Shown here piece after piece: positions 15,087-32,131 of a stretch of 46,073 bases of DNA; position 1 is the stretch's first letter; every line of letters starts with the position of its first letter. The notes beneath the pieces were generated by a model. That model had not been told where the DNA came from. It ran no database searches and worked only from the letters and a program-made list of their open reading frames with translations. The position numbers and the translations under genes were made by a program. Source of the stretch: Acidobacteriota bacterium (GTDB lineage Bacteria; Acidobacteriota; Terriglobia; Bryobacterales; Bryobacteraceae); the NCBI GenBank assembly GCA_947470805.1, contig CANIVU010000067.1, forward strand, positions 1 to 46,073, written 5' to 3'.

Positions 15087-15851
15087 TTAGACCATGTACA
15101 TACCGCCATTGATTTCAATGGTTTGGCCAATAATATAGGCCGCGCCATCGGAAAGCAAAAACTGGATGCAATCGGCAATCTCTTCGTTCGTTCCCAGCTT
15201 CCCGGCCGGCGTTTGGGCGATCACGCCGTCCAACATCTGGCGCGAGGAGTACTTTTCATGGAAATAATTGTCCACCGTCCCCGGGCTGACCGCGTTCACG
15301 CGGATTCCCTGCGGCGCCAGTTCCTTGGCCATGCCCTTGGTGATACAAGCCACGGCAGCTTTAGAGGCGGCGTAGATGGTCGCGCCCGGCCCCCCGCCGT
15401 TGCGAGCCGCAATCGAACTCAGGTTGATAACGGCGCCCCCACCGGCAGCCGCCATTGCCGGGGCCACCGCTTGGGTGATGAAGTAGACGCTCTTGGCGTT
15501 CAGGTTCATCACTTCGTCCCACAGGTCGCTGGTAAACTCGGGCATTTTGGCGCGTTTCACCAGATGGCCCGCATTGTTAATCAGGATCTGCGCTCCCGGC
15601 GCCTTTTCGTGCAGGTCCAGAATGAAGCCCGCGATCCCTTCCTGCGTTCCCAGATCGGCACCGATGAGCACCACCTCGGCACCCATCGCCTCCAACTCCT
15701 TGGCCAGCGCTTCGGCGCCTTCCCGATAGGAGTGATAGTGCACCACGATGCGCTTGGCGCCTTCGCGCGCGAGCATTTTGCAGGTCGCCGCGCCGATGCC
15801 GCGCGATGCGCCCGTTACGATTGCTGTTTTGCCAGTAATTCCGTTTGCCAT
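15087..15851 (-). CDS. short-chain dehydrogenase/reductase, FabG-like
   Basis: This 254-residue classical SDR has the nucleotide-binding motif TGASRGIG (13-20), NNAG (92-95) and catalytic Ser146, Tyr160 and Lys164 (YAASK). Its C-terminus GQTIEINGGMYMV is typical of FabG-like reductases. These use NAD(P)H to reduce 3-oxoacyl or other keto substrates. The location, 15 bp downstream of a cyclase-family gene and away from fatty-acid genes, suggests a catabolic or secondary role rather than the housekeeping FabG. Start ATG 15851; the Shine-Dalgarno is weak. Confidence 0.8.
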   Translation of the reverse strand: MANGITGKTAIVTGASRGIGAATCKMLAREGAKRIVVHYHSYREGAEALAKELEAMGAEVVLIGADLGTQEGIAGFILDLHEKAPGAQILINNAGHLVKRAKMPEFTSDLWDEVMNLNAKSVYFITQAVAPAMAAAGGGAVINLSSIAARNGGGPGATIYAASKAAVACITKGMAKELAPQGIRVNAVSPGTVDNYFHEKYSSRQMLDGVIAQTPAGKLGTNEEIADCIQFLLSDGAAYIIGQTIEINGGMYMV

Positions 15852-15866
15852 GTGTGAGTTCTTATT

Positions 15867-16658
15867 CTATGCCAGCGCCAGGGGACGAAGAGGCGCGCCG
15901 GTGCCGCCGCGGAGTTTCAGTGGGGCGGCGACAAAGAGAAATTCATACACGCGGTCCCGCGCCAGCGCCTCCAGGTCCAACGCCTCGATGATGTGAATGC
16001 CGCTTTCATAGAGCAGGTGGATGTGCACCGGCATGTCGTGCGCCGGCACCCGTTCGAACGCCACCGTGTCCGAACCAGCGGCGAAGATGCCATGCGAACT
16101 CAGCCACTGGGCCCCGCTCAAGTCCGGCCCAGGCCCGGCCGGGGCGCCGCGCACGGCATTGATGTAGCGCGTGGCGTCCTCCCAATACTGCGCCCAGCCG
16201 GTACGGATCAGCACCACGTCTCCGGCGCCAATCGCGGTTCCCTGCCCCGCGGCAATCGCCGCCAGACGCTCCCCGGTCAGGGCCACATCTTCGCCCAGCG
16301 GCCCGTCGACGCCGGCGGCATCGAGCAGCACGCCACGCCGAACGATCGGGGCGATCTGCTCGGCGGTGTGAACCGTCAAGCCGCCGCCATAGCTCTGCGC
16401 CTCGGCCGCCACGTGCCCGCCGTGCAGCAGCCCGCCGCAGGAAAAGTGGCCGAAGCCATCGATATGCGTACCCACGTGGCTGCCGAGTGCGATGGCATCG
16501 GCGGCCGAGCTGTGGCCGGCAGGCGAGTGCATGTCGCCATGCTTCTTGGTCATCGAAAACAGGTACGGGGGATGCGACGGGTGGTGCGGCATCCCCACGT
16601 AATACGGCTGAGCCAGATCATAGACACGGGCGTCGCGGGCCAGGTTGAGCAGTTCCAC
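15867..16658 (-). CDS. cyclase-family metal-dependent hydrolase (KynB-like fold)
   Basis: This 263-residue protein shows the metal-binding signature of the cyclase family, SHVGTHIDGFGHF, with His61, His65, Asp67 and His71. Members include kynurenine formamidase and isatin hydrolase. The substrate cannot be read from sequence. It starts with GTG 16658. It precedes the SDR gene by 15 bp and probably forms a two-gene operon with it. A soluble cytosolic enzyme is likely, since no signal peptide is seen. Confidence 0.8.
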   Translation of the reverse strand: MELLNLARDARVYDLAQPYYVGMPHHPSHPPYLFSMTKKHGDMHSPAGHSSAADAIALGSHVGTHIDGFGHFSCGGLLHGGHVAAEAQSYGGGLTVHTAEQIAPIVRRGVLLDAAGVDGPLGEDVALTGERLAAIAAGQGTAIGAGDVVLIRTGWAQYWEDATRYINAVRGAPAGPGPDLSGAQWLSSHGIFAAGSDTVAFERVPAHDMPVHIHLLYESGIHIIEALDLEALARDRVYEFLFVAAPLKLRGGTGAPLRPLALA

Positions 16659-16670
16659 GACGCCAGTGTA

Positions 16671-17746
16671 TCAGTGTGCCTGCTGGTTTCCCTTGTTCAG
16701 ATTGCCGCTTACGGTCAGCACCGTCGCGCCCAGGCTGTTCTTGATCACAATCTGCGCTCTGTCGTTCTTGCCCAGCTCGCCCGCGTCGGTGAAGCCCCAG
16801 TTGGCCGTGGCGCCGGGGTAGGTGTCAAACGCCGTCTTCGGCTGCTGCGGCTGGAAGGAGAACGAGTTGCCGTCCCAGTTCACTTCCAGATTATTTGCAG
16901 TTCAAAGCCGTCGGTGACGCGCGTCTTGCCGGTGGTGAACACGCTGCCGCCGCCCGTCATGCGCCCGCTGGTGCGGAGGGCGATGGGGAAGGCCGGCCGA
17001 CGCAGCGCGGACTAGGCGCTGTAGCGGCGGCCGAACGCACGGTGGTCAGAGGACCCAGCACACCGGAAACCGTGGCCGCCCCCAACCCCGATTGTGGCGT
17101 GTTGTCGGCGACATGGATGGGCACCGTGACGGTCTCCCCAGCGACCGGATCGGCACGGAGGATTTCATAGACCAGCGTCGCCACGCCTCCGCTGGTCACC
17201 ACGGCGCGGGCGAACAGGTTCACCCCCGTGGGCACTCCGCTATACCGGGCCAGCTTGGCGACGCCCAGTTTGCCCCGGTTCACGATCGCCGGGAAGGAAG
17301 CGTCATCGTAGCCCGTCTCCGCGTCCCAGACGGTGCCTGGCATGTTTTGCGCAACGGGAGCCGGCGAGGTCTCCGGATCGACATGGCGGCGTTCGACCGC
17401 GGGGACGCCCGGAAAGACCGCCGAATTCGGGCCGGTCTGCCGCGCCTGAAAAACATTGGGGCGCACAGGGCAGATGCTGGTGGCAGGAGTATCACAAACC
17501 AGAAGAACCGGGTTTGTAGGCAAACCCGGTTGCCGGAGCTCGTGAAGTGACTTCGGCGTTATGGAAGATCCTCCTATTCGCCTGCGCCGGAGCAGGAAAT
17601 CAAGGCATCTCCGGGACGGTCGGGACAACCTCGATTCTCGCCACCGGCGAGCCCACGGTAACGATGCAGGCCAAGGAATGCACGGACTGCAACCAGGCCG
17701 CGACGGCCAACAGCACGACGCTTCCACAGAAAAAGGGGATTCTCAT
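16671..17746 (-). pseudogene. decayed secreted-protein gene with several frameshifts
   Basis: The pieces lie in different frames. An N-terminal signal peptide starts at ATG 17746 (MRIPFFCGSVVLLAVAAWLQ) and reads to a stop near 17600. A middle beta-rich segment runs from about 17500 to 16990, with GVPTGVNLFARAVVTSGG. The segment GRMTGGGSVFTTGKTRVTDG then lies in another frame, to about 16890. The last 70 residues are in the third frame, with NWDGNSFSF, ANWGFTDAG and the end NLNKGNQQAH. The last two pieces match, in order, a known secreted hypothetical family (MTGGGS...GFEL...NNLEVNW...WTFTDAGE). A deletion at about 16893 also removes the Cys-containing loop. It is a pseudogene unless these are assembly errors. 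Confidence 0.7.
17506..17531. repeat. 10-bp inverted repeat inside the decayed gene
   Basis: AACCGGGTTT/AAACCCGGTT with a 6-base loop (17506-17531), without a T-run. It lies where the signal-peptide frame and the middle frame cannot be joined, so it may mark the rearrangement point. Confidence 0.4.
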
Positions 17747-17794
17747 TGGGTTCTGCTCCGGTAGGGAGTGCGCCACCGAAAGAGAACCGGGGTC

Positions 17795-17827
17795 AAAAAA
17801 GAAGCGGACCACCCGAAGGTGGTCCGC
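17795..17827 (-). terminator. rpoC terminator with UUCG loop
   Basis: On the minus strand GCGGACCACC-TTCG-GGTGGTCCGC is followed by TTCTTTTTTGA. The stem is a perfect 10 bp with a stable UUCG tetraloop, 28 bp after the rpoC stop. Confidence 0.93.
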
Positions 17828-17854
17828 CCTTGTTGGTTTTGGTTGTAAGAAGAA

Positions 17855-22084
<4,230 letters not shown>

Positions 22085-22107
22085 TGGCGATATTCTCCTT
22101 ATCTGAA

Positions 22108-26442
<4,335 letters not shown>

Positions 26443-26966
26443 GTTCCACTCCTAGGTTGAACAGCGCCCACGGCAGCAACCGCGGGTTGTAAGGGCGGCC
26501 AAGGCAGGGGCCTTGGGGTCAGGTGGCGATCTGGGGCGGGATCGCGATGGAAACCCCGTGGGGATGAAGGCGGTGGCAGCATCAGCTGTTCAGTCCTGCG
26601 GCCGTGTACGCACTAACCGGCCGAGGGGTCATCACAGTGAAGAAGACACGGAAATTCCGGAACAAAGGACGGAGATAAGAAGAAATATCGGAAGGCGGGA
26701 TCACGGTCGCGCAAAGCGTCGACATGCACAGGCAGGGGGATCCCTCCCCTTGGGCCAGCGGCGAGCTGGCTATAAGAAGATTGGTAAGACAGGTCACTAG
26801 GCAGATTCCCGGTCCGACTCCGGGTAATCCCAATCGTAACAAACGGATAATGGCCTCGTCAAACGGGGGTACCGTTACCTCAGAAACAAACCAAGGCTGC
26901 CTACGGCTAAGCCGCAGGCAGCCCGGCGATTTTTATTTTGAAAAAGTTAGCTTGCGAGGACGCAAA
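26443..26966 (-). promoter_or_regulatory. 524-bp rplL-rpoB leader region
   Basis: No gene is recognised between rplL and rpoB. It contains the terminator-like hairpin at 26901-26929. Further in, CCCGG/CCGGG forms a short stem with a 7-base loop (about 26811-26823), and a GGGGATCCCTCCCC-type near-palindrome lies near 26740. The length suggests attenuation, RNA processing or an internal rpoB promoter. I found no convincing -35/-10 pair. Confidence 0.55.
26901..26929 (-). terminator. partial terminator/attenuator between rplL and rpoB
   Basis: On the minus strand GGCTGCCTGCGGC-TTA-GCCGTAGGCAGCC forms a 13-bp stem with one mismatch or wobble, followed by TTGGTTTGTTTC. It is 38 bp after the rplL stop. 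The position equals that of the classical rplL-rpoB attenuator, which reduces polymerase synthesis relative to L7/L12. Confidence 0.7.
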
Positions 26967-27344
26967 CTACTTCACTTCGACGGAGGCGCCGGCGTCGACA
27001 AACTTCTTCTTGATGGTCTCGGCTTCTTCCTTCGTGATGCCTTCCTTCACGGTCTTCGGCGCGCCGTCGACCAGGTCCTTGGCTTCTTTCAGGCCGAGGC
27101 TGGTGAGTTCGCGGACAACTTTGATCACGTTGATCTTGTTGGCGCCGGCGGCGGTGAGAATGACCGTGAATTCGGTCTTCTCTTCAACAACCGGAGCGGC
27201 AGCGGCAGCGCCGGCCGGTGCGGCGGCAACGGCGGCAGCAGCGGCGGAGACGCCCAGCTTCTCTTCCAGCAGCTTGACGAGCTGGGACGCTTCGAGCAGC
27301 GTCAGCCCTTGAATCTGTTCAGCAATAACGTTGATGTCGGCCAT
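26967..27344 (-). CDS. rplL: 50S ribosomal protein L7/L12
   Basis: This 125-residue protein has the N-terminal dimerisation helices ([18 protein letters not shown]), an Ala/Pro-rich hinge (about 36-55) and the C-terminal factor-binding domain with [20 protein letters not shown] and a [11 protein letters not shown] segment. It forms the ribosomal stalk with L10 and recruits translation GTPases. It follows rplJ after 119 bp that contain a hairpin. It ends 38 bp before a terminator-like stem. Confidence 0.98.
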   Translation of the reverse strand: MADINVIAEQIQGLTLLEASQLVKLLEEKLGVSAAAAAVAAAPAGAAAAAPVVEEKTEFTVILTAAGANKINVIKVVRELTSLGLKEAKDLVDGAPKTVKEGITKEEAETIKKKFVDAGASVEVK

Positions 27345-27400
27345 GGTGGTGGTAACTCCTGATTCGTAATCTTGTCGCTTGTACTACTTGCCCTAGACGG

Positions 27401-27431
27401 GCTTCCCGTCAAAAACCGCTATACGGGAAGC
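27401..27431 (-). promoter_or_regulatory. hairpin in rplJ-rplL spacer
   Basis: GCTTCCCGT/ACGGGAAGC is a perfect 9-bp stem with a 13-base loop. It lies 33 bp after the rplJ stop, inside the transcribed spacer, and lacks a T-run. A processing site or an mRNA-stabilising element is the likely use. Confidence 0.5.
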
Positions 27432-27463
27432 GAAACTTTTGCAATGGGGTAGATTCGGGGGAA

Positions 27464-27991
27464 TCAGCCCTGGAACTTGTTCTCTTTGACGCCCTGATCT
27501 ACAACGACAGCCAGATCGCGGCCGACGGCGTTCATCACGGTCACCAACTGTTGAGCCGGTGCCTGAATGACGTAGAGGAGCTTCGCGTAGATCTCTTCCT
27601 TGGACGGCATCGTCGCCAGCTCGCCGATCGACTTGACGTCGACCACGCGGCCTTCAACCAGCCCGGCCTTGAAGACGAATGCCGGTGTGGTCTTGGCATA
27701 AGTGCTCAACGCCTTGGCCAAAGCGACAACGTCACCCTTCGTGTAGGCGATCGAGGTCATCCCGGCAACCTTGTCGAACAGGGGGGCCGAGCTCAAGCCT
27801 TCGGCGGCAATCTGAGCCAGATTGTTCTTCACAACCTTGTACTCACCGCCAGCTTCCTTCACCGTCTTGCGAAGTTGGTAGTCCTGGCTAACAGTCATCT
27901 TGGCGAAACCCGCCAGGAAGATGTTATTTACGTTTTCAAACTCGCTGCGCAGGAACGCGAGATCTTTTTCTTTATCCGAACGCTTTTTCAT
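27464..27991 (-). CDS. rplJ: 50S ribosomal protein L10
   Basis: This 175-residue L10 protein has the usual N-terminal pattern (LRSEFENVNNIFLAGFAKMTV with basic start KKRSDKEKD), YKVVKNNLAQIA and, in the C-terminal part, AKLLYVIQAPAQQLV for L7/L12 binding. It builds the ribosomal stalk base. It is 29 bp downstream of rplA, so the long L10-binding leader known from other bacteria is absent here. GGAGA precedes ATG 27991. Confidence 0.97.
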   Translation of the reverse strand: MKKRSDKEKDLAFLRSEFENVNNIFLAGFAKMTVSQDYQLRKTVKEAGGEYKVVKNNLAQIAAEGLSSAPLFDKVAGMTSIAYTKGDVVALAKALSTYAKTTPAFVFKAGLVEGRVVDVKSIGELATMPSKEEIYAKLLYVIQAPAQQLVTVMNAVGRDLAVVVDQGVKENKFQG

Positions 27992-28020
27992 TGCGTGTCT
28001 CCGTGTACCCTAGTGCTGGC

Positions 28021-28734
28021 CTAGACCGCCACTTTCGCGGCGTTCATTTCGGTGGTATCGAGCGGCACGCCCGGGCCCATCGTCGAGCAGATGGTTGCGC
28101 TCTTGACGTATTTGCCCTTCGCCGCGGCAGGCTTGGCCTTCAACACCGCGCCGATGAGCGACGCCGCGTTTTCCACCAACTTACCGTGCTCGAAGCTCAG
28201 CTTGCCAAGGGGAGCGTGAATCACGCCCGTCTTGTCAACGCGGAACTCCACCTTACCGGCCTTGGTTTCGTTGATCGCCGTTTTCACGTCGTTCGTCACC
28301 GTGCCCGTTTTCGGATTCGGCATTAAGCCACGCGGGCCCAACACTTTACCGAGTTTGCCGACCGAACGCATCATGTCCGGCGTAGCGATCACGGCATCGT
28401 AGGCCAGCCAGTTTTCTGACTGAATCTTCGTCACCATTTCTTCGCCGCCGGCGAAATCTGCGCCCGCATCCAGCGCTTCTTGGATCTTGTCGCCCGAGGC
28501 GATCACCAGGACGATTTTGGTTTTGCCCAAGCCGTTCGGCAAAACTACCGTGCCGCGGACCATTTGGTCGGCATGCTTCGGATCCACGCCAAGACGCATA
28601 TGCACTTCCAGCGTCTCGTCGAATTTGGTGAATTTGATCTTCTGAACTAACGAAACCGCTTCGGCAACGTGGTATAGCTTGCTTTCCACGAGCTTCGAGG
28701 CGGCATTGTACTTCTTGCCTGATTTTCTTGCCAT
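28021..28734 (-). CDS. rplA: 50S ribosomal protein L1
   Basis: This 237-residue protein has full L1 length. Motifs include [33 protein letters not shown] and [15 protein letters not shown]. It binds the L1 stalk of 23S rRNA and, in many bacteria, represses its own L11-L1 mRNA. It is separated from rplK by about 2.9 kb with two unrelated genes, and has its own promoter and leader hairpin. It heads rplA-rplJ-rplL-rpoB-rpoC. ATG 28734. Confidence 0.98.
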   Translation of the reverse strand: MARKSGKKYNAASKLVESKLYHVAEAVSLVQKIKFTKFDETLEVHMRLGVDPKHADQMVRGTVVLPNGLGKTKIVLVIASGDKIQEALDAGADFAGGEEMVTKIQSENWLAYDAVIATPDMMRSVGKLGKVLGPRGLMPNPKTGTVTNDVKTAINETKAGKVEFRVDKTGVIHAPLGKLSFEHGKLVENAASLIGAVLKAKPAAAKGKYVKSATICSTMGPGVPLDTTEMNAAKVAV

Positions 28735-28747
28735 AGTTTTGATTGGT

Positions 28748-28785
28748 CCTAACGGCGCCGCAGAACTGCCCGGCGCCTCCCAAGG
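28748..28785 (-). promoter_or_regulatory. rplA leader hairpin, candidate L1 autoregulatory site
   Basis: On the minus strand CCT-TGGGA-GGCGCCG, a 10-base loop, then CGGCGCC-GTT-AGG form two helices around an asymmetric internal loop. It ends 13 bases before the rplA ATG. Two short helices with an asymmetric internal loop is the general shape of L1-binding mRNA sites. The identification is inference. Confidence 0.5.
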
Positions 28786-28814
28786 TCTGCGCTTCGGGAG
28801 GAAACGCTTTTGTC

Positions 28815-28844
28815 AGAATAGCAGATCTGGCCATTGAAATGCAA
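28815..28844 (-). promoter_or_regulatory. sigma70-like promoter of rplA-rplJL-rpoBC
   Basis: Minus strand TTGCAT (28839-28844), an 18-bp spacer and TATTCT (28815-28820). Transcription would start about 75 bp before rplA, so the mRNA would carry the leader hairpin. Confidence 0.65.
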
Positions 28845-28931
28845 CGCGGCGTCTCGTTACTCCCCGATCTTTGCCCTCTGACCGCGTCAATACGTTCGAT
28901 CCGGACGCCCTGCAATCCATTACAGTGGATC

Positions 28932-29867
28932 ATGGGCCGCGTCGCAATCCTCGTTCTTTTCGCCGGCCTTTCCCTCACCGCGCAGCCGCCCTACCGGGTC
29001 GCCTTCCTGGGCACCTCGATCACCTGCGGCGCCGGCGCGACGGAACGGTTTGTACCTCAAGTGGTGGCGGGCCTCGAATCACGCCTGCGCCGCAAAGTCC
29101 AGAATTACGATCTCTGCTTTGGCGGCGCCCACTCGCTTACCACCCTTCTACTCCTTAAGCACACTGCCCTGCCCTGGCGTCCGGATCTGGTGATCGTCGA
29201 AACCGGCGCGCTGGATGGCTTCGCGCCTTCGCTGGCCGAGCCGGCCATTGAACAGATCTTTCACACGATTGCGGCGGCGCGAATCCCCGCCGTTTTTCTA
29301 GCTCGGACCGCGCACTGCTCGGAGGAGAACACCCGGTCCACGATCCGCCGGCTTGGCACGGAATACGGGATACCGGTCGCCGACATCCCTGAGCAGGCGA
29401 TGCCCGATAACTGCCACCCCACCAACGCCGGCCATGCGCAGATCGCCGCCGCGTTATTGGCTTCGATCACGCCCGCCCGCCCGCCCGCGCCAACCCGCCC
29501 GCCGCCGCTGCCGGAGGCACAGTTTCGCGCCGCGGCCCGCGCGCGCCAGGCGGGTCCGGCCGCCGAAGTGGCCCCCGCGTTTTTCAAGGACCTCGGCCCC
29601 GGCCTCCAAGCGCCGCCGGGAGCGGTGGAATGGCGCTTCGATTTTCATGGCGCGCTCGCCGCCGTACTCTTTCGCCTTGGCCACACGCCGGTGGCAATGG
29701 AGTATCGAGTGGACAACGCGCCGTGGCGCACCGTCGCGATTCAACCCGCCTGGTTCTTGAACTATTATCTCGAGACCGATGCCAAACCCGGCGCGCACCA
29801 ACTCACACTCCGGCTCCAATCGGGCGTCGCCCCGATCATCCTCGACGGCCTAGAACAGCTCAACTGA
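28932..29867 (+). CDS. SGNH/GDSL-type hydrolase, exported
   Basis: The start is set at ATG 28932, which gives 311 residues with a signal peptide GRVAILVLFAGLSLTAQ. SGNH motifs are block I LGTSITCG (Ser29), block II FGGAHS, block III ETGALD and block V DNCHPTNAGH (Asp159, His162). The C-terminal ~100 residues (about 205-311) follow a Pro/Ala-rich linker and look like a beta-sandwich extension. The family hydrolyses esters of lipids or acetylated sugars; the substrate is unknown. It is divergent from rplA and converges on the ABC transporter gene with a zero-base gap. It lies within the split L11-L1 cluster. Confidence 0.8.
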   Translation: MGRVAILVLFAGLSLTAQPPYRVAFLGTSITCGAGATERFVPQVVAGLESRLRRKVQNYDLCFGGAHSLTTLLLLKHTALPWRPDLVIVETGALDGFAPSLAEPAIEQIFHTIAAARIPAVFLARTAHCSEENTRSTIRRLGTEYGIPVADIPEQAMPDNCHPTNAGHAQIAAALLASITPARPPAPTRPPPLPEAQFRAAARARQAGPAAEVAPAFFKDLGPGLQAPPGAVEWRFDFHGALAAVLFRLGHTPVAMEYRVDNAPWRTVAIQPAWFLNYYLETDAKPGAHQLTLRLQSGVAPIILDGLEQLN

Positions 29868-31559
29868 CTACTCGACGAAGCGGAACTCGCCGGCCTTGTG
29901 CAGACGCCAACCGCCACCGCCGGTCAACTCCAAGACTTGCGAATGATACTTCACCAGTCCCGGATGATGGCTCACGCTCACCAGCGTTGTCGAAGTACCC
30001 ATTAACTTCTCATACAGGGCCGCTTCGTTCTCCCGGTCGAGGGCGCTGGTCGACTCATCGAGCAACACGAACCGCGGATGCTGCAGTAACACGCGGGCCA
30101 CGGCCAACCGCTGCCGCTCCCCCACCGAGAGAATCTTTTCGAAATCAAAATCCTCGTCGAAGCCACCGCAGCGCTCCTCGAGATCCGGGAGGTTCACGGT
30201 CGCCAGCACCGCGCGGAGTTCGGCCGCCGTCGTCTCCCGGTCCAGGCTCGGATAGTGCAACTGCGTCCGCAGGCTGCCGGCCACCATGTAGGCGTTCTGC
30301 GGCAGGAACAGCATCTCTTCGGCCTTCGGACGCTGCAGTTCGCCCGTCCCGGCATCCCACAATCCAGCCAGGACCCGCAGGATTGAACTCTTCCCCAGCC
30401 CGCTGGCGCCGACGATCATGAGCCCCTCGCCGGGGCTGACGGCAACCGTTAGATCCTTCACAAGTGTCCGTTCGCCGCCGGGTGTTTGGACGGTCACGGC
30501 ATCGAAGCGGATGGCGTCGGCTTCGCGGGTCACGATGTGCTCGGCGCGGATGGGTTCGGGGGCCACGCCTGCTGCGAGCGCCTCCAGACGCCCGATGCCG
30601 GCGGCGAAGCGGCTGAGACCGTCGAGGTTATCGACCAGGATCGTCAGCGAGGCGAGGATGGAGGTGAAGGCACCGGTGGCCTGGACGATGCTGCCCACTT
30701 CGAGTTCGCCCGAGAGCACGCGCGGGGCGATGATGAGCGTTGGCATGACGAGCGTCAGCAGGCTGTTGCCGTAGTAGAAAAAGTTCAGGCGGAGCGTCCA
30801 GCGGATGAGGTGGTCGTAGTTGGCATACAACCGTGCAAAAACTCGCTGCACGTGGCGTTTCTCTTGCGGCTCGCCCTGATAGAGCGCGATCGCCTCGGCG
30901 TTCTCGCGGATGCGCATGAGCGAGTAGCGGAAGTCGGCTTCGCGGCGCCGTTGATTGAACTGGAGCGTCACCATTTTTTCGCCGAAAACCCGAAAGGTGA
31001 TCGTCGTCCAGGCGATGGCGTAGGCGGCGACGAATAGCACCAGATAACCGGAGATGCCCCAGAGTACGCGGCTGAAGGCCACGAACTGGAAGACGCCGCC
31101 CAGCAGCAGCAAAAGGAATGTGAGCGACCGTTGCGTGAAGGCGTCGATGTCTTCGGAGATGCGCTGGTCGGGGTTATCGACTTCGGGCTTCGCGGTCAGC
31201 CGGTAGTAGCCGCGGTTGCCGAAATAGCGTTCGAGAAAGGAATCGGTGAGCCAGCGCCGCCAGCCGAGGCCGAGTTGGTCGCGGACGAAGTAGTAATAGG
31301 AGTAGATGGGAACAGCGACGACGAGAAGCAGGAAGAACTTCCGGATCGACGCCCAGAATCGAGGCGCGTCCTGCGCGGCCAGCGCCGAGGTGAACTCGCC
31401 GGACTGCTGGTTGAACAGCACGTTGAACTGCGTGTCGCCGATCAGCAGCACGATTAGAAACAAGACCAGCCAACGCCCGCGCTTCTTGTCCGCGGAAAAC
31501 CAATACGGAAGGGCGAGCACGAAAAAGCGCTTCAGCAACTGCCAGTTAATTTTGTGCAT
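29868..31559 (-). CDS. ABC transporter, fused permease and ATPase (YddA/SbmA-like class)
   Basis: The 563-residue protein begins with six hydrophobic segments (about 10-330) of the ABC_membrane_2 type. Its nucleotide-binding domain has Walker A GASGLGKS (384-391), a Q-loop FLPQN, signature LSVGERQ (477-483) and Walker B FVLLDE (497-502). The whole resembles YddA and peroxisomal ABCD-type transporters. These work as homodimers; substrates of YddA-type proteins are poorly known (peptide antibiotics or acyl compounds). It lies between the rplK terminator and the SGNH gene. It has a weak Shine-Dalgarno, and its promoter was not found. Confidence 0.85.
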   Translation of the reverse strand: MHKINWQLLKRFFVLALPYWFSADKKRGRWLVLFLIVLLIGDTQFNVLFNQQSGEFTSALAAQDAPRFWASIRKFFLLLVVAVPIYSYYYFVRDQLGLGWRRWLTDSFLERYFGNRGYYRLTAKPEVDNPDQRISEDIDAFTQRSLTFLLLLLGGVFQFVAFSRVLWGISGYLVLFVAAYAIAWTTITFRVFGEKMVTLQFNQRRREADFRYSLMRIRENAEAIALYQGEPQEKRHVQRVFARLYANYDHLIRWTLRLNFFYYGNSLLTLVMPTLIIAPRVLSGELEVGSIVQATGAFTSILASLTILVDNLDGLSRFAAGIGRLEALAAGVAPEPIRAEHIVTREADAIRFDAVTVQTPGGERTLVKDLTVAVSPGEGLMIVGASGLGKSSILRVLAGLWDAGTGELQRPKAEEMLFLPQNAYMVAGSLRTQLHYPSLDRETTAAELRAVLATVNLPDLEERCGGFDEDFDFEKILSVGERQRLAVARVLLQHPRFVLLDESTSALDRENEAALYEKLMGTSTTLVSVSHHPGLVKYHSQVLELTGGGGWRLHKAGEFRFVE

Positions 31560-31626
31560 CGGCGGATCGCGACGGGGGCCAATCCCGCCCCCACTCCCAC
31601 GCTACTACGTCCCGGCCAAAAGCAAA

Positions 31627-31657
31627 CCGCCGGAGAGTGGATTCCACTCTCCGGCGG
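31627..31657 (-). terminator. strong terminator after rplK
   Basis: On the minus strand CCGCCGGAGAGTGGA and TCCACTCTCCGGCGG form a 15-bp perfect stem with a one-base loop (effectively 14 bp), followed by TTTGCTTTTGG. It closes the str-secE-nusG-rplK transcript, 22 bp after the stop. Confidence 0.85.
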
Positions 31658-31678
31658 CCGTAAACAATTTTTGAGAAA

Positions 31679-32113
31679 CTACGCCTTGATGACGTCCACG
31701 CCCATCGACTTGCAAGCGCCCTTAACCTGAGCGATGGCCGATTCCAGCGTGAAGCTGTTGAGATCCGGCATTTTGAGCTTGGCGATTTCGGCGATTTGCG
31801 CTTCCGAGATCTTGCCAACCTTCGCCTTGTTGGGCGTCGGCGAACCGCGTTCGATCTTGATGGCTTTCTTGACCAGAATGGCCACCGGCGGAGTTTTGGT
31901 GATAAACGTGAAGGAGCGATCGGAGTAGATCGTGATAACGATCGGAATGATCAGCCCTTCATTTTCTTTCCCGCTCGTCTTGGCGTTGAACTGCTTACAG
32001 AATTCCATGATGTTGACGCCCTGCGGACCGAGCGCCGTGCCGACGGGGGGCGCGGGGGTCGCCTTGCCGGCCGGAATCTGCAACTTAACCTGACCTGTTA
32101 CTTTCTTTGCCAT
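31679..32113 (-). CDS. rplK: 50S ribosomal protein L11
   Basis: This 144-residue L11 has the N-terminal [20 protein letters not shown] and [19 protein letters not shown], the thiostrepton/GTPase-centre side. The C-terminal rRNA-binding domain ends [13 protein letters not shown]. It is 18 bp downstream of nusG and is followed by a terminator, not by rplA. So the L1 site usually in the rplK leader cannot fit here. Confidence 0.98.
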   Translation of the reverse strand: MAKKVTGQVKLQIPAGKATPAPPVGTALGPQGVNIMEFCKQFNAKTSGKENEGLIIPIVITIYSDRSFTFITKTPPVAILVKKAIKIERGSPTPNKAKVGKISEAQIAEIAKLKMPDLNSFTLESAIAQVKGACKSMGVDVIKA

Positions 32114-32131
32114 TTCGTTTCGCCTGCTGCC

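Noticed and set aside
26780-26840. tRNA-like T-arm CCCGG-TCCGACT-CCGGG on the plus strand
   Set aside because: No matching acceptor stem, D-arm or anticodon arm can be drawn around it. It is probably a chance stem in the rpoB leader.
28743-28931. 63-residue N-terminal extension of the SGNH hydrolase
   Set aside because: Starting at 28932 gives a clean signal peptide; the extension overlaps the rplA leader and promoter and does not read as protein.
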